Assembly: GCA_949840605.1 (NCBI GenBank)
Contig: CATKXN010000005.1
Coordinates: 1-49,536 of the forward strand
Reading direction: 5' to 3'
DNA: 49,536 bases
Source: an uncultured Alistipes sp.
GTDB taxonomy: Bacteria; Bacteroidota; Bacteroidia; Bacteroidales; Rikenellaceae
Of the stretch, positions 32,652-40,278 are shown in pieces. Every line of letters starts with the position of its first letter. The first letter of the stretch is position 1. Both the position numbers and the translations under genes were made by a program. Below the pieces are notes generated by a model. The model saw only the letters and a list, made by a program, of their open reading frames with translations. It searched no databases and was not told the origin of the DNA.

Positions 32652-34565
32652 CTATTCGATCGCCAGGCTCCGGCCTTTGGGGTATTTCACCGCGTAGCGC
32701 AGTTTCAGTTCGCGCTCCTCGCCGGGTTTCAGCTCCAGCCGCCAGGTGACCGTTCCGCTGTTTTTGTCCAGCGTGCCGCCGCTCAGCTCTTCCCCGGTGA
32801 CGCTGATCGCGCTGTTGCGCGACACGGGCAGCTGGTCCGTGAGCAGCAGCGTCACGGGTTCCGTGCGGGTGTTGCGGACGGTGAGTTTCCATCCCATGGT
32901 CTGGGTCTGGTTCGATCCGACGGCCCGGCGCGCCGAGTAGTCGCTCTCCTTCGTGCGCTCGATGCGGATGCCCCGGTCGCGGCCCATCGAGAAGCGGAGC
33001 GTGTCGCCGGCCTCCCGGGGGCTGAGGATGCTCTTGCCGACGAACGTGTTCTCGAAATAGACGTTGGCCTCGCCTTCCAGCAGGTTGAGTTTCGCCCAGT
33101 CGGTGGTCTCCGCCACGAGGAAGGCGTCCTTGTCGATCTTCGGCGTCGACCGGTAGGTGTATGCCGCCGGGAGGCGGTAGCGTCCGATCTCGGCAGCCAC
33201 GCTCTTGCCGTCGGAGGGGATGGTGTAGGGCTGCCTGATCTCGAATTCGTAACCCAACTGGGTCTGCGTCTGACCGACCTCCATCACATCGCTTTCTTCG
33301 GCAAAGTCCGCAAAATCCACCTCTACCACCGTCCGGGTAGCCGCTTTATTGCGGGCCTGTACGCCTGCGACACGGCCTGTGAGAGCCGCGGAAGGAGCGC
33401 TGCCGTATCCCGTGACGACGACTTCGTCCAGCTGTGCGTTATCCTCCTGCATCACGACGTTCATCGTGCTGCCTGCGATGGCGAGCGTCCGGGGCTTGTA
33501 GCCGATGTAGTTGAACTGCAGGCTCGAAGCTCCGTCGGGCACGGTGACCGAATAACGCCCCTGCACGTCGGTCGAGGTCCCGACGGTGGTGCCCGGAACG
33601 AGGACGCTGGCGCCTATGAGCGGTTCGCGCTGCTCGTCGAATACCGTTCCCGACACGGTATTGCCCGTCAGTTCGGGATTGTAGTGGGGCGGCGTCGTTC
33701 CGTAGTCGAGCCACCAGGTCTTCAGCTGCGGGGCGATGCTCCCCGTCGTGGGGTTCGACGAGGAGAGCGTCAGTTCGACGTTTTTCCACTCCTCTTTGGT
33801 ATTCTGAAAAATATTGGCCTTGTAGGAGATCTCCACGGGCTCCGACAGTCCGCTCGAGCGGATGTCGTAGGAGGGGAACCACCCGGCGCTGCGGACGTAG
33901 TAGGTCAACGTGAACGTCCCCTTGCAGGCCGCCGGGGCCTCGATCCGCACCTCCACCTCGCTCATCGGAGCCGACTGCCTGCCGCCCAGCTGGGTCAGTT
34001 CGGCGAGCAGCTGCCGTTCGCGTTCGTTCAGCTTTTTTGTCTGTTCGTCCGCGTCGATCGCCCGGCGTTTGAGTTCCTGAACGCGGGAGGTGTAATACTC
34101 GTTGAGTTCCTTGATGGCCGCCAGCGACGTTGCCACGTTGCGGTTGCCCACCGAACAGTTGACCTTCAGCAGTTCGTTCTCGGCGTCGATCACTTCGCGT
34201 GCGGCCTGCTGTTTCCGCTGTTCGAGCCGGATTCGGCCGAGTTCCTGCTCCAGCGCCTTCTGGCGGGCCGAGCGTTCGAGGCTGTCGGTGTGGTTGAAGA
34301 GCCGGTTGACGGCCGTCACGGTGAATCGCCCCTTGGCGGCGACCTGCATGCTCTTGTCGTCGAGGTAGGGCGAGAGACCCGTGAATACGAGCGTCGAATT
34401 GCCGGCCGGCAGGTCGATCTGTTTGGTGCGCGTCACCTGCGCCCCGTCGATGAAAAGGGTGACTTTTTCGACGGAGGTTTTCACCTTCGTCTGCCCCGAG
34501 GCCGGGGCCGCCGTCGCCGCGAAGAGGCCCGGCAACAGCCACAACATGATTCGTAAGCGTTTCAT
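32652..34565 (-). CDS. MuiA-like DUF4140/DUF4139 protein with a SusC-type carboxypeptidase-regulatory insert
   Basis: A 637-residue exported protein (signal peptide MKRLRIMLWLLPGLFAATAA). Residues about 28-125 fit DUF4140 (SVEKVTLFIDGAQVTRTKQI), followed by a long Arg/Glu-rich coiled coil (95-195) and the DUF4139 beta-rich region (EVRIEAPAACKGTFTLTYYV) that resumes near the C-terminus. An insert at about 301-405 is a carboxypeptidase-regulatory-like domain (VSGTVFDEQREPLIGASVLV) that ends with LDEVVVTGYG and LTGRVAGVQARN, as at the N-terminus of SusC/TonB receptors. Function is unknown; the family name comes from mucoidy-related genes. It starts 20 bases after argH and may share its transcript. 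Confidence 0.85.
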   Translation of the reverse strand: MKRLRIMLWLLPGLFAATAAPASGQTKVKTSVEKVTLFIDGAQVTRTKQIDLPAGNSTLVFTGLSPYLDDKSMQVAAKGRFTVTAVNRLFNHTDSLERSARQKALEQELGRIRLEQRKQQAAREVIDAENELLKVNCSVGNRNVATSLAAIKELNEYYTSRVQELKRRAIDADEQTKKLNERERQLLAELTQLGGRQSAPMSEVEVRIEAPAACKGTFTLTYYVRSAGWFPSYDIRSSGLSEPVEISYKANIFQNTKEEWKNVELTLSSSNPTTGSIAPQLKTWWLDYGTTPPHYNPELTGNTVSGTVFDEQREPLIGASVLVPGTTVGTSTDVQGRYSVTVPDGASSLQFNYIGYKPRTLAIAGSTMNVVMQEDNAQLDEVVVTGYGSAPSAALTGRVAGVQARNKAATRTVVEVDFADFAEESDVMEVGQTQTQLGYEFEIRQPYTIPSDGKSVAAEIGRYRLPAAYTYRSTPKIDKDAFLVAETTDWAKLNLLEGEANVYFENTFVGKSILSPREAGDTLRFSMGRDRGIRIERTKESDYSARRAVGSNQTQTMGWKLTVRNTRTEPVTLLLTDQLPVSRNSAISVTGEELSGGTLDKNSGTVTWRLELKPGEERELKLRYAVKYPKGRSLAIE

Positions 34566-34585
34566 GGTTCGGTTTGGGGTTGGTT

Positions 34586-35881
34586 TCAGACGAATTCTTC
34601 CAGCACGCGCTCCATCTTCTGCCGGATTTCGGCGGTGCAGAGGTTGCCGATGCTGCCTTCGTGGGTGTGGTGCACCTCGCGGGTGGGGGTGTACGCGCCC
34701 TTTTGCACGGCCATGCCCACCTCCTTGTAGGCTTCGCGGAAGGGCTTGCCCTGCAGCACCAGCCGGTTGACGTCCTCCACCGTGAAGAGGTAGTCGTATT
34801 TCCGGTCGTCGAGGATGTTTTCGTTGACGCGCAGGTGCGCCAGCATGAAGTCGCACATCCGGAGCGTCCGTTTGATCTCGGTCGTCGCCGGGAAGAGGAT
34901 GTCCTTCATCAGCTGCAGATCGCGGTGGTAACCCACCGGGAGGTTCGTAGTCAGCAGTGCGATCTCGTTGGGCACCGACTGCAGGCGGTTGCAGCGTCCG
35001 CGCATGATCTCGAAGACGTCGGGATTCTTCTTGTGGGGCATGATGCTCGACCCGGTGGTCAGCTCGTCGGGCAGCGAAATGAAGCCGAAGTTCTGGCTCA
35101 TGAACAGGCAGGCGTCCATTGCCAGCCGGCCGATCGTCGCGGCCACGGCGGCGATGGCGGCCGCGGCCGCGCGTTCGCTCTTGCCGCGGCTCATCTGCGC
35201 CGCCACGACGTTGTAGTGCAGGTCCTCGAATCCCAGCAGGCGGGTGGTCATCGTGCGGTCCAGCGGGAACGACGAGCCGTATCCGGCGGCCGATCCCAGC
35301 GGGTTCTGGTTGGCGATGTGCCACGCCGCGGCCAACAGGCGCATGTCGTCGACGAGCGTTTCGGCATAGGCCCCGAACCACAGCCCGAACGACGAGGGCA
35401 TGGCGATCTGCAGGTGGGTGTAACCCGGCATCAGCACCGCCTTGTAGCGTTCGCTGAGCTCCTGCAGCCGGTCGAAAACGGCCTTCACGGCGTCGGCGGT
35501 CTGCCGCAGTTCGTCGCGCAGGAACAGTTTGAGGTCCACCAGCACCTGGTCGTTGCGCGAACGTCCCGAGTGGATTTTCTTGCCCGCGTCGCCCAGCCGG
35601 CGGGTGAGCATCAGTTCGACCTGCGAATGCACGTCTTCCGTGCCGGGTTCGATCTCGAAGCGCCCGGCCTCGATCTCCGCGGCGATCTCCCGAAGACCGG
35701 CCGTCAGCGTCTCGAGTTCCCCGGCGGTGAGCAGTCCGATCTTTTCCAGCATGGCGATGTGGGCCAGCGACCCTTCGACGTCGTAGCGCGCCAGCCGCAT
35801 GTCCAGTTCGCGGTCGTCGCCCACGGTGTATTCCTCGATCATCTTGTCGGGTTCGAACCCCTTATCCCAAAGTTTTGCCAT
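34586..35881 (-). CDS. argH: Argininosuccinate lyase
   Basis: Last step of arginine synthesis: argininosuccinate to arginine and fumarate. The family signature TGSSIMPHKKNPDVFEIMRG carries the catalytic Ser, and other conserved segments are present: EDVHSQVELMLTRRLGDAGK, KIHSGRSRNDQVLVDLKLF, MPGYTHLQIAMPSSFG and NQNPLGSAAGYGSSFPLDR. The protein has 431 residues, slightly shorter than the E. coli enzyme (457). It overlaps argE by 20 bases and is followed by the MuiA-like gene after 20 bases. Confidence 0.96.
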   Translation of the reverse strand: MAKLWDKGFEPDKMIEEYTVGDDRELDMRLARYDVEGSLAHIAMLEKIGLLTAGELETLTAGLREIAAEIEAGRFEIEPGTEDVHSQVELMLTRRLGDAGKKIHSGRSRNDQVLVDLKLFLRDELRQTADAVKAVFDRLQELSERYKAVLMPGYTHLQIAMPSSFGLWFGAYAETLVDDMRLLAAAWHIANQNPLGSAAGYGSSFPLDRTMTTRLLGFEDLHYNVVAAQMSRGKSERAAAAAIAAVAATIGRLAMDACLFMSQNFGFISLPDELTTGSSIMPHKKNPDVFEIMRGRCNRLQSVPNEIALLTTNLPVGYHRDLQLMKDILFPATTEIKRTLRMCDFMLAHLRVNENILDDRKYDYLFTVEDVNRLVLQGKPFREAYKEVGMAVQKGAYTPTREVHHTHEGSIGNLCTAEIRQKMERVLEEFV

Positions 35882-36953
35882 ATTCCAAAGCTAATTTTTC
35901 GATGTAATTTTCGTAGACGGCGATTCCCTCCGCGATCTCCGTCAGGAGTACGAACTCATCCGCCGTGTGCGAGCGCGACGACTGTCCGGGACCCATCTTG
36001 AGCGACGGGAAGGGCATCAGCGCCATGTCCGACGTCGTGGGCGACACGTACGAAGTGCGTCCGGCGGCCCGGGCCGCCCGCATCAGCGGATGTTCCGCGC
36101 CGAGTGCCGAAGCCCGGATGCGCGTCGAACGGGGCACGGCGTCCGACCGGATGGCTGCCCGCAGTATTTCGACCGTCTCCTCGTTGGTGTAGGCGTCCGT
36201 CGTGCGGATGTCCGCGACGAAGCGACAGGTGTCGGGCACCACGTTGTGCTGGGTCCCGGCCTCGATCTGCGTCACCGCGATCCCGACCGGCCCCAGCAGT
36301 TCCGACTCCCGCTCGAAGCGGAACGAGCGCAGCCGCGCGATGTCCTCCAGTGCGATGTAGAGGGCGTTGACCCCCTCGCCGCGGGCCGCATGCCCGCTTT
36401 TGCCGTGCGCCGTGCAGTCCAGCACCACCAGCCCCCGCTCGCCTGCGGCGGCCTGCATGCCGGTCGGCTCGCCGACCAGCGCCATGTCGATCCGGCCCAG
36501 CGCGGGCAGCAGGGCCCGCATGCCGTGTTCGCCCATGCACTCCTCCTCGGCCGAGACGGCCAGCACGAGGTTGAAGGGCAGTTTCCGCGTGCGGAAAGTC
36601 AGGAACGTCTGGATCAGGCACACCGCCGAAGCCCCTGCGTCGTTGCTTCCGAGGCCGTACAAACGGTCGCCCTCGATGGTCGGCGCGAACGGGTCGCGGG
36701 TGTACGAAGCCGCCGGACGCACCGTGTCGTGGTGCGAGTTCAGCAGCAGCGTCGGCCGCGCGGGGTCGAATCCTTCCGACCGCACCCAGACGTTGTTCGC
36801 AAGCCGTTCGGGCGCGGCGCCGTGCTCCGCGAGGTATCCCGCGATCAGCTCCGCGGTGCGGGCTTCGTCGCGTGAGAGCGAAGGTACGGCGATCAGCCTT
36901 TTCAGCAGTTCGACGGCTTCCGTGGTTTTCGTGTCCATTTCCAAGTTCGGCAT
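35862..36953 (-). CDS. argE: N-acyl-citrulline/ornithine deacylase, M20 family (ArgE-like)
   Basis: A 363-residue zinc peptidase-like deacylase. Metal and catalytic motifs: LLLNSHHDTVRP, YGLGSNDAGASAV, SAEEECMGEHG (general base Glu), MALVGEPTG and a final His in SHTADEFV. In pathways that use acetyl- or succinylornithine carbamoyltransferase, this enzyme removes the acyl group after carbamoylation, that is, from N-acylcitrulline, rather than from N-acylornithine. Given the upstream argF' gene, desuccinylation or deacetylation of acylcitrulline is the predicted reaction. The ATG at 36953 or one at 36938 (MDTKTTE) could be the start. It overlaps argH by 20 bases. Confidence 0.87.
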   Translation of the reverse strand: MPNLEMDTKTTEAVELLKRLIAVPSLSRDEARTAELIAGYLAEHGAAPERLANNVWVRSEGFDPARPTLLLNSHHDTVRPAASYTRDPFAPTIEGDRLYGLGSNDAGASAVCLIQTFLTFRTRKLPFNLVLAVSAEEECMGEHGMRALLPALGRIDMALVGEPTGMQAAAGERGLVVLDCTAHGKSGHAARGEGVNALYIALEDIARLRSFRFERESELLGPVGIAVTQIEAGTQHNVVPDTCRFVADIRTTDAYTNEETVEILRAAIRSDAVPRSTRIRASALGAEHPLMRAARAAGRTSYVSPTTSDMALMPFPSLKMGPGQSSRSHTADEFVLLTEIAEGIAVYENYIEKLALEYGKTLG

Positions 36954-36970
36954 TCCGGAGCGTTAATTTT

Positions 36971-37050
36971 GCCGCTTGCGGCATTAAGTCCCTCCCCGGG
37001 GGAGGGATTTAGGGCGGGGCGGATTTGTATACACGACCGCAGGTCGTGAA
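36971..37050 (+). repeat. Double-hairpin intergenic repeat, copy A
   Basis: Lies between argB and argE. First palindrome TCCCTCCCC / GGGGAGGGA (36989-36997 and 36999-37007), then TTTAGGGCGGGGCGGATTTG, then a second hairpin CACGACC / GGTCGTG (about 37032-37048). A smaller GCCGC/GCGGC inverted repeat precedes it (36971-36982). The order is the same as in copy B (38856-38925). Similar G-rich hairpins followed by TTTAGGG are, as I recall, common between genes in Bacteroidetes. Confidence 0.6.
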
Positions 37051-37077
37051 CAGGACGTCCCGTGCCGCAGAACGGTG

Positions 37078-37845
37078 CTATTTTATGGTTGTTCCCGTAT
37101 TGTTCAGCAGATTATCGGAATGTTTGATCGTGACGCTCCGCACGCCTTTCTCGATGGCTTTCAGGGCGTTTTCGATCTTGGGGATCATCCCCTTGCTCAC
37201 CGTACCGTCGGCTTTGAGCGGAGGATAGGTCGCGGCCGTGATCTCGCGGATCAGCGTCGTGTCGTCCTCCGGGTCGCGCAGGACCCCGGCTTTCTCGAAG
37301 CAGAAAACCAGCTCCGTCGGGGCGACCTGCGCCGCACCCAGCGCCACGGCCGAAGCCACGCTGTCGGCGTTGCAGTTGAGCAGCGTGCCTTTGCCGTCGT
37401 GCATGATGGCCGAGAAGACGGGCGTGATGCCCCCTTCCAGCAGCCGGCGCAGCAGCGCGGAGTCCACCCGCTCGATGTCGCCCACGAATCCGTAATCCAC
37501 CGGATGCGGGTCGCGGCGGCGGGCCGTGACGGCGTTTCCGTCGGCTCCCGACAGACCGAGGGCGTTGCATCCCGCGGCCTGGAGCCCCGCGACGACCTGC
37601 TTGTTGATAAGCCCCGCGTAGACCATCGTCACCACGTCCAGCGTCCCCTTGTCGGTGATGCGGCGTCCGTCGACCATCTGCACTTTCAGTTCCAGCCGCT
37701 CGGCCAGCCGCGTGGCCAGCTTCCCGCCGCCGTGGATCAGGATCTTCGGACCCTCCAGCGCCGCGAACTCCCCGAGAAACCGTTTCAGCGCCGCGGGGTT
37801 GTCGATGACGTTGCCGCCGATTTTTACGACTGTGATGCGTTCCAT
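37078..37845 (-). CDS. argB: N-acylglutamate kinase (acetylglutamate kinase family)
   Basis: Phosphorylates the gamma-carboxyl of N-acetyl- or N-succinylglutamate. A 255-residue amino-acid kinase: ITVVKIGGNVIDN (phosphate-binding), ILIHGGGKLATRLAE, GLSGADGNAVTARRRDP, LLNCNADSVASAVALGAAQV and a C-terminal KGMIPKIENALKAIEKGV, all expected for ArgB. ATG 37845 overlaps the argF' stop by one base; a longer upstream frame lies inside argF'. Whether the donor acyl group is acetyl or succinyl cannot be read from this protein, but the neighbouring carbamoyltransferase suggests succinyl. Confidence 0.94.
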   Translation of the reverse strand: MERITVVKIGGNVIDNPAALKRFLGEFAALEGPKILIHGGGKLATRLAERLELKVQMVDGRRITDKGTLDVVTMVYAGLINKQVVAGLQAAGCNALGLSGADGNAVTARRRDPHPVDYGFVGDIERVDSALLRRLLEGGITPVFSAIMHDGKGTLLNCNADSVASAVALGAAQVAPTELVFCFEKAGVLRDPEDDTTLIREITAATYPPLKADGTVSKGMIPKIENALKAIEKGVRSVTIKHSDNLLNNTGTTIK

Positions 37846-38801
37846 TATTCCAGCCCCTCCAACAGTCGTTTGAGCACCACCTGGGCCGATATTTCGCGGT
37901 TCGCCGCCTCGGGAATCACCAGCGAACGGGGCGATTCGATCACCTCGTCCGTGACGATCATGTTGCGGCGGACGGGCAGGCAGTGCATGAAGTAAGCATT
38001 GTTCGTGAGCGCCATTTTTTCGGCGTCCACCGTCCATGCGCGGTCGCGCGACAGCACCTTGCCGTAGTTGGGATCGGTGTATGCCGCCCAGTTCTTGGCA
38101 TAGACGAAGTCGGCGCCCTCGAGGGCCTTGCGCTGGTCGTATTCCACGCGGGCCTTGCCGACGAATTGCGGGTCGAGCTCGTACCCCTCGGGATGGGTGA
38201 TGACGAAGTCGTAGTCCGCGGCGTTCATCCACTCGGCGAACGAGTTGGGCACGGCCTGCGGCAGGGCGTTGGGGTGCGGGGCCCAGGTCATCACGACCTT
38301 CGGGCGCTCCGCGGCCTTGTACTCCTCGATGGTGATGAGGTCGGCGAAGCTCTGCAGCGGGTGGCGCGTCGCGGCCTCCATCGAGAAGACCGGGCGTCCC
38401 GAGTAGCGGATGAACTGTTCCAGCACGCGCTCTTCGTAATCCTCGGCCTTGTCCGCGAACCGCGCGAACGAGCGCACGCCGATCACGTCGCAGTACGATC
38501 CCATCACGGGAATCGCCTCCAGCAGATGTTCGGCCTTGTCGCCGTCCATCACCACGCCCCGTTCGGTTTCGAGTTTCCAGGCCCCCTGGTTGACGTCGAG
38601 GACCATGACGTTCATCCCGAGGTTCATGGCGGCCTTCTGGGTCGAGAGCCGCGTGCGGAGGCTCGAGTTGAAGAAGAGCATCAGCAGCGTCCTGTTGCGC
38701 CCCAGTCCCGTGAACTGGAAGCGGTTGTGCTTGATCTCCATCGCTTCGGCGACGGCCTGGCGCAGGTCGCCTATGTCTTGTACGCAGGTAAACTTATCCA
38801 T
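37845..38801 (-). CDS. argF': N-succinylornithine carbamoyltransferase (ArgF')
   Basis: A 318-residue carbamoyltransferase, nearly colinear (from memory) with the Bacteroides fragilis succinylornithine enzyme. Carbamoyl phosphate is bound by FFNSSLRTRLSTQKA. KLETERGVVMDGDKAEHLLE holds the specificity position, residue 90, which is Ala here; the B. fragilis enzyme has Pro and acetylornithine carbamoyltransferases have Glu. Published swaps of that Glu to Ala, Pro, Ser or Val give a succinylornithine enzyme, so Ala fits succinylornithine use. Other marks: MEAATRHPLQSFADLITIEE, THPEGYELDPQFVG and FMHCLPVRRNMIVTDEVIE. Its stop overlaps the argB start. Confidence 0.93.
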   Translation of the reverse strand: MDKFTCVQDIGDLRQAVAEAMEIKHNRFQFTGLGRNRTLLMLFFNSSLRTRLSTQKAAMNLGMNVMVLDVNQGAWKLETERGVVMDGDKAEHLLEAIPVMGSYCDVIGVRSFARFADKAEDYEERVLEQFIRYSGRPVFSMEAATRHPLQSFADLITIEEYKAAERPKVVMTWAPHPNALPQAVPNSFAEWMNAADYDFVITHPEGYELDPQFVGKARVEYDQRKALEGADFVYAKNWAAYTDPNYGKVLSRDRAWTVDAEKMALTNNAYFMHCLPVRRNMIVTDEVIESPRSLVIPEAANREISAQVVLKRLLEGLE

Positions 38802-38855
38802 AATAATACGGTCGTTTCAATTTGTTTTTCTGTCCGGATCTCGTTCCGGGCGGTC

Positions 38856-38925
38856 GTTGTCGCGGCTTGCAGCCGCGTTCGCAAATCTGACCCACCCCCA
38901 AACCCCCGCCTCGGCGGGGGCTTTC
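38856..38925 (-). repeat. Double-hairpin intergenic repeat, copy B
   Basis: Lies between argD and argF', opposite in orientation to copy A. On the minus strand a hairpin CCCCCGCC / GGCGGGGG (38903-38920) is followed by TTTGGGGGTGGG, CAGATTTG and a second hairpin CGCGGC / GCCGCG (38861-38866 and 38872-38877). The order of parts matches copy A. No T run follows, so it is not a simple terminator. Confidence 0.6.
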
Positions 38926-38934
38926 GGCTGTCGC

Positions 38935-40059
38935 CTATGCGAGTACCTCTTTGAATGCCGCCAAAAAGCGGTCCGCCATTTCGTGCGTGAGGCACAGCGC
39001 CGGCAGCAGCCGCACGGTCGAGGCTCCCGCCCCGCCGGTGAAGATGTGTTTTTCGAAGAGCAGCCGTTTGCGGAGCTCCGGGCCCGAACCGTCGATCTCG
39101 ATGCCGATCATCAGTCCGCGTCCGCGCACCGCCTTCAGCCCGTCGATCCGGTGCAGTTCGGTCAGCAGATGCTCGCCGACCTCGGCGGCGTTCTCCACGA
39201 GCCCGTCGCGTTCGATCACCTCCAGCACGGCGATCGCCGCCGCGCAGGCCAGGTGGCTGCCTCCGAAGGTGGTTCCCAGCAGTCCCGGACGCGCCTTGAA
39301 ATGGGGCGCGATCAGCACCCCGCCGATCGGAAATCCGTTGGCCATGCCCTTCGCCGTGGTGACGAGGTCGGGACGGATGCCCGCCGCCTGATGGGCGAAG
39401 AACCGCCCTGTGCGGCCGTATCCCGACTGGATCTCGTCCAGCACCAGCTGCGTCCCGGTTTCGGTGGCCGCATCGCGCAGCCCGCGCAGGAAGTCGTCCG
39501 TGGGGCAGTGGATGCCCGACACACCCTGGATGCCCTCGACGATCACTGCCGCGAACTCGCGTGTCGCCAGCTTCCGCCGGGCGGCTTCGAGGTCGTTCAG
39601 CGGGGTGAACTCCACGTTGGGGGTGCGGTTGAAGGGCGACTGAATCGCGGGGTTGTCCGTCGCGGCGACGGCTCCCGACGTGCGGCCGTGGAACGCCTTC
39701 GAGATGGCCAGCACCTTGCTGCGGCCCGTGTGGAACGACGCCAGTTTCAGGGCGTTCTCATTGGCCTCGGCCCCCGAATTGCAGAGGAAGAGGCGGTAGT
39801 CGCCGTAACCCGAGATGCGCCCGAGTTTGTCGGCGAGTGTCCGTTGGAGCGAATTCTCCACCGAGTTCGAGTAGAACCCGATGCGTGCGACCTGCTCCTG
39901 CACGGCCCGCACGTAGTCGGGCTGCGCATGTCCGATCGAGATCACGGCGTGGCCTCCGTAGAGGTCGAGGTACTCGGTGCCCGCCTCGTCGTAGACGAAG
40001 CAGCCCTTGCCGCGCACCGGTTCGATCGGGTATAAGCTATATACGTTGAAAAGTTCCAT
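38935..40059 (-). CDS. argD: Acetylornithine/succinylornithine aminotransferase
   Basis: PLP-dependent class III aminotransferase of 374 residues that converts N-acylglutamate semialdehyde to N-acylornithine with glutamate as donor. Conserved segments: GKGCFVYDEAGTEYLDLYGG, CNSGAEANENALKLA, AFHGRTSGAVAATDN, QLVLDEIQSGYGRTG, and the PLP lysine in LVTTAKGMANGFPIGG. ATG 40059 (MELFNVYSLYPIEP) matches related proteins; the frame extends 10 codons further upstream but those are not expected. A 219-base gap with a large inverted repeat lies between it and argC, and a 133-base gap with a hairpin repeat follows it. Confidence 0.93.
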   Translation of the reverse strand: MELFNVYSLYPIEPVRGKGCFVYDEAGTEYLDLYGGHAVISIGHAQPDYVRAVQEQVARIGFYSNSVENSLQRTLADKLGRISGYGDYRLFLCNSGAEANENALKLASFHTGRSKVLAISKAFHGRTSGAVAATDNPAIQSPFNRTPNVEFTPLNDLEAARRKLATREFAAVIVEGIQGVSGIHCPTDDFLRGLRDAATETGTQLVLDEIQSGYGRTGRFFAHQAAGIRPDLVTTAKGMANGFPIGGVLIAPHFKARPGLLGTTFGGSHLACAAAIAVLEVIERDGLVENAAEVGEHLLTELHRIDGLKAVRGRGLMIGIEIDGSGPELRKRLLFEKHIFTGGAGASTVRLLPALCLTHEMADRFLAAFKEVLA

Positions 40060-40205
40060 TGTCGTAATTTTTGGTGTCCGGCCCGGCAAAAAAAGCGTCG
40101 GGAAAGATGCGGACTAAAAGCGCGAGCGCGGGGGACGGTTTGCTTGCAAACCTGCGAATAATCGCCCGGAGCCAGCGTTAGGCCGCGTCTTTCAGCTTTT
40201 TTTGT

Positions 40206-40267
40206 CAGCCGGTCGGTTTTTGCACCGCTTTTTGCCGATCAAAAAGCGGTTGTCGTGCAACCGGCTG
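40206..40267. repeat. Large imperfect inverted repeat between argC and argD
   Basis: Outer arms CAGCCGGT (40206-40213) and ACCGGCTG (40260-40267) enclose inner arms ACCGCTTTTT (40224-40233) and AAAAAGCGGT (40241-40250) around a 7-base loop. Part of the intervening sequence (TGCA) also pairs. No T run follows on either strand in a terminator position. The rest of the 40060-40278 gap holds no gene; I see no clear promoter box in it. Confidence 0.7.
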
Positions 40268-40278
40268 AAAGCCGTCGG

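Noticed and set aside
36971..37050. Reading the G/C hairpins in the arginine block as terminators
   Set aside because: No T run follows on either strand in the right position, and both copies have a second hairpin, so a repeat family is the better description.
37845..38801. Classical ornithine carbamoyltransferase
   Set aside because: The sequence matches the Bacteroides succinylornithine enzyme along its length, and the specificity residue fits an N-acylated substrate.
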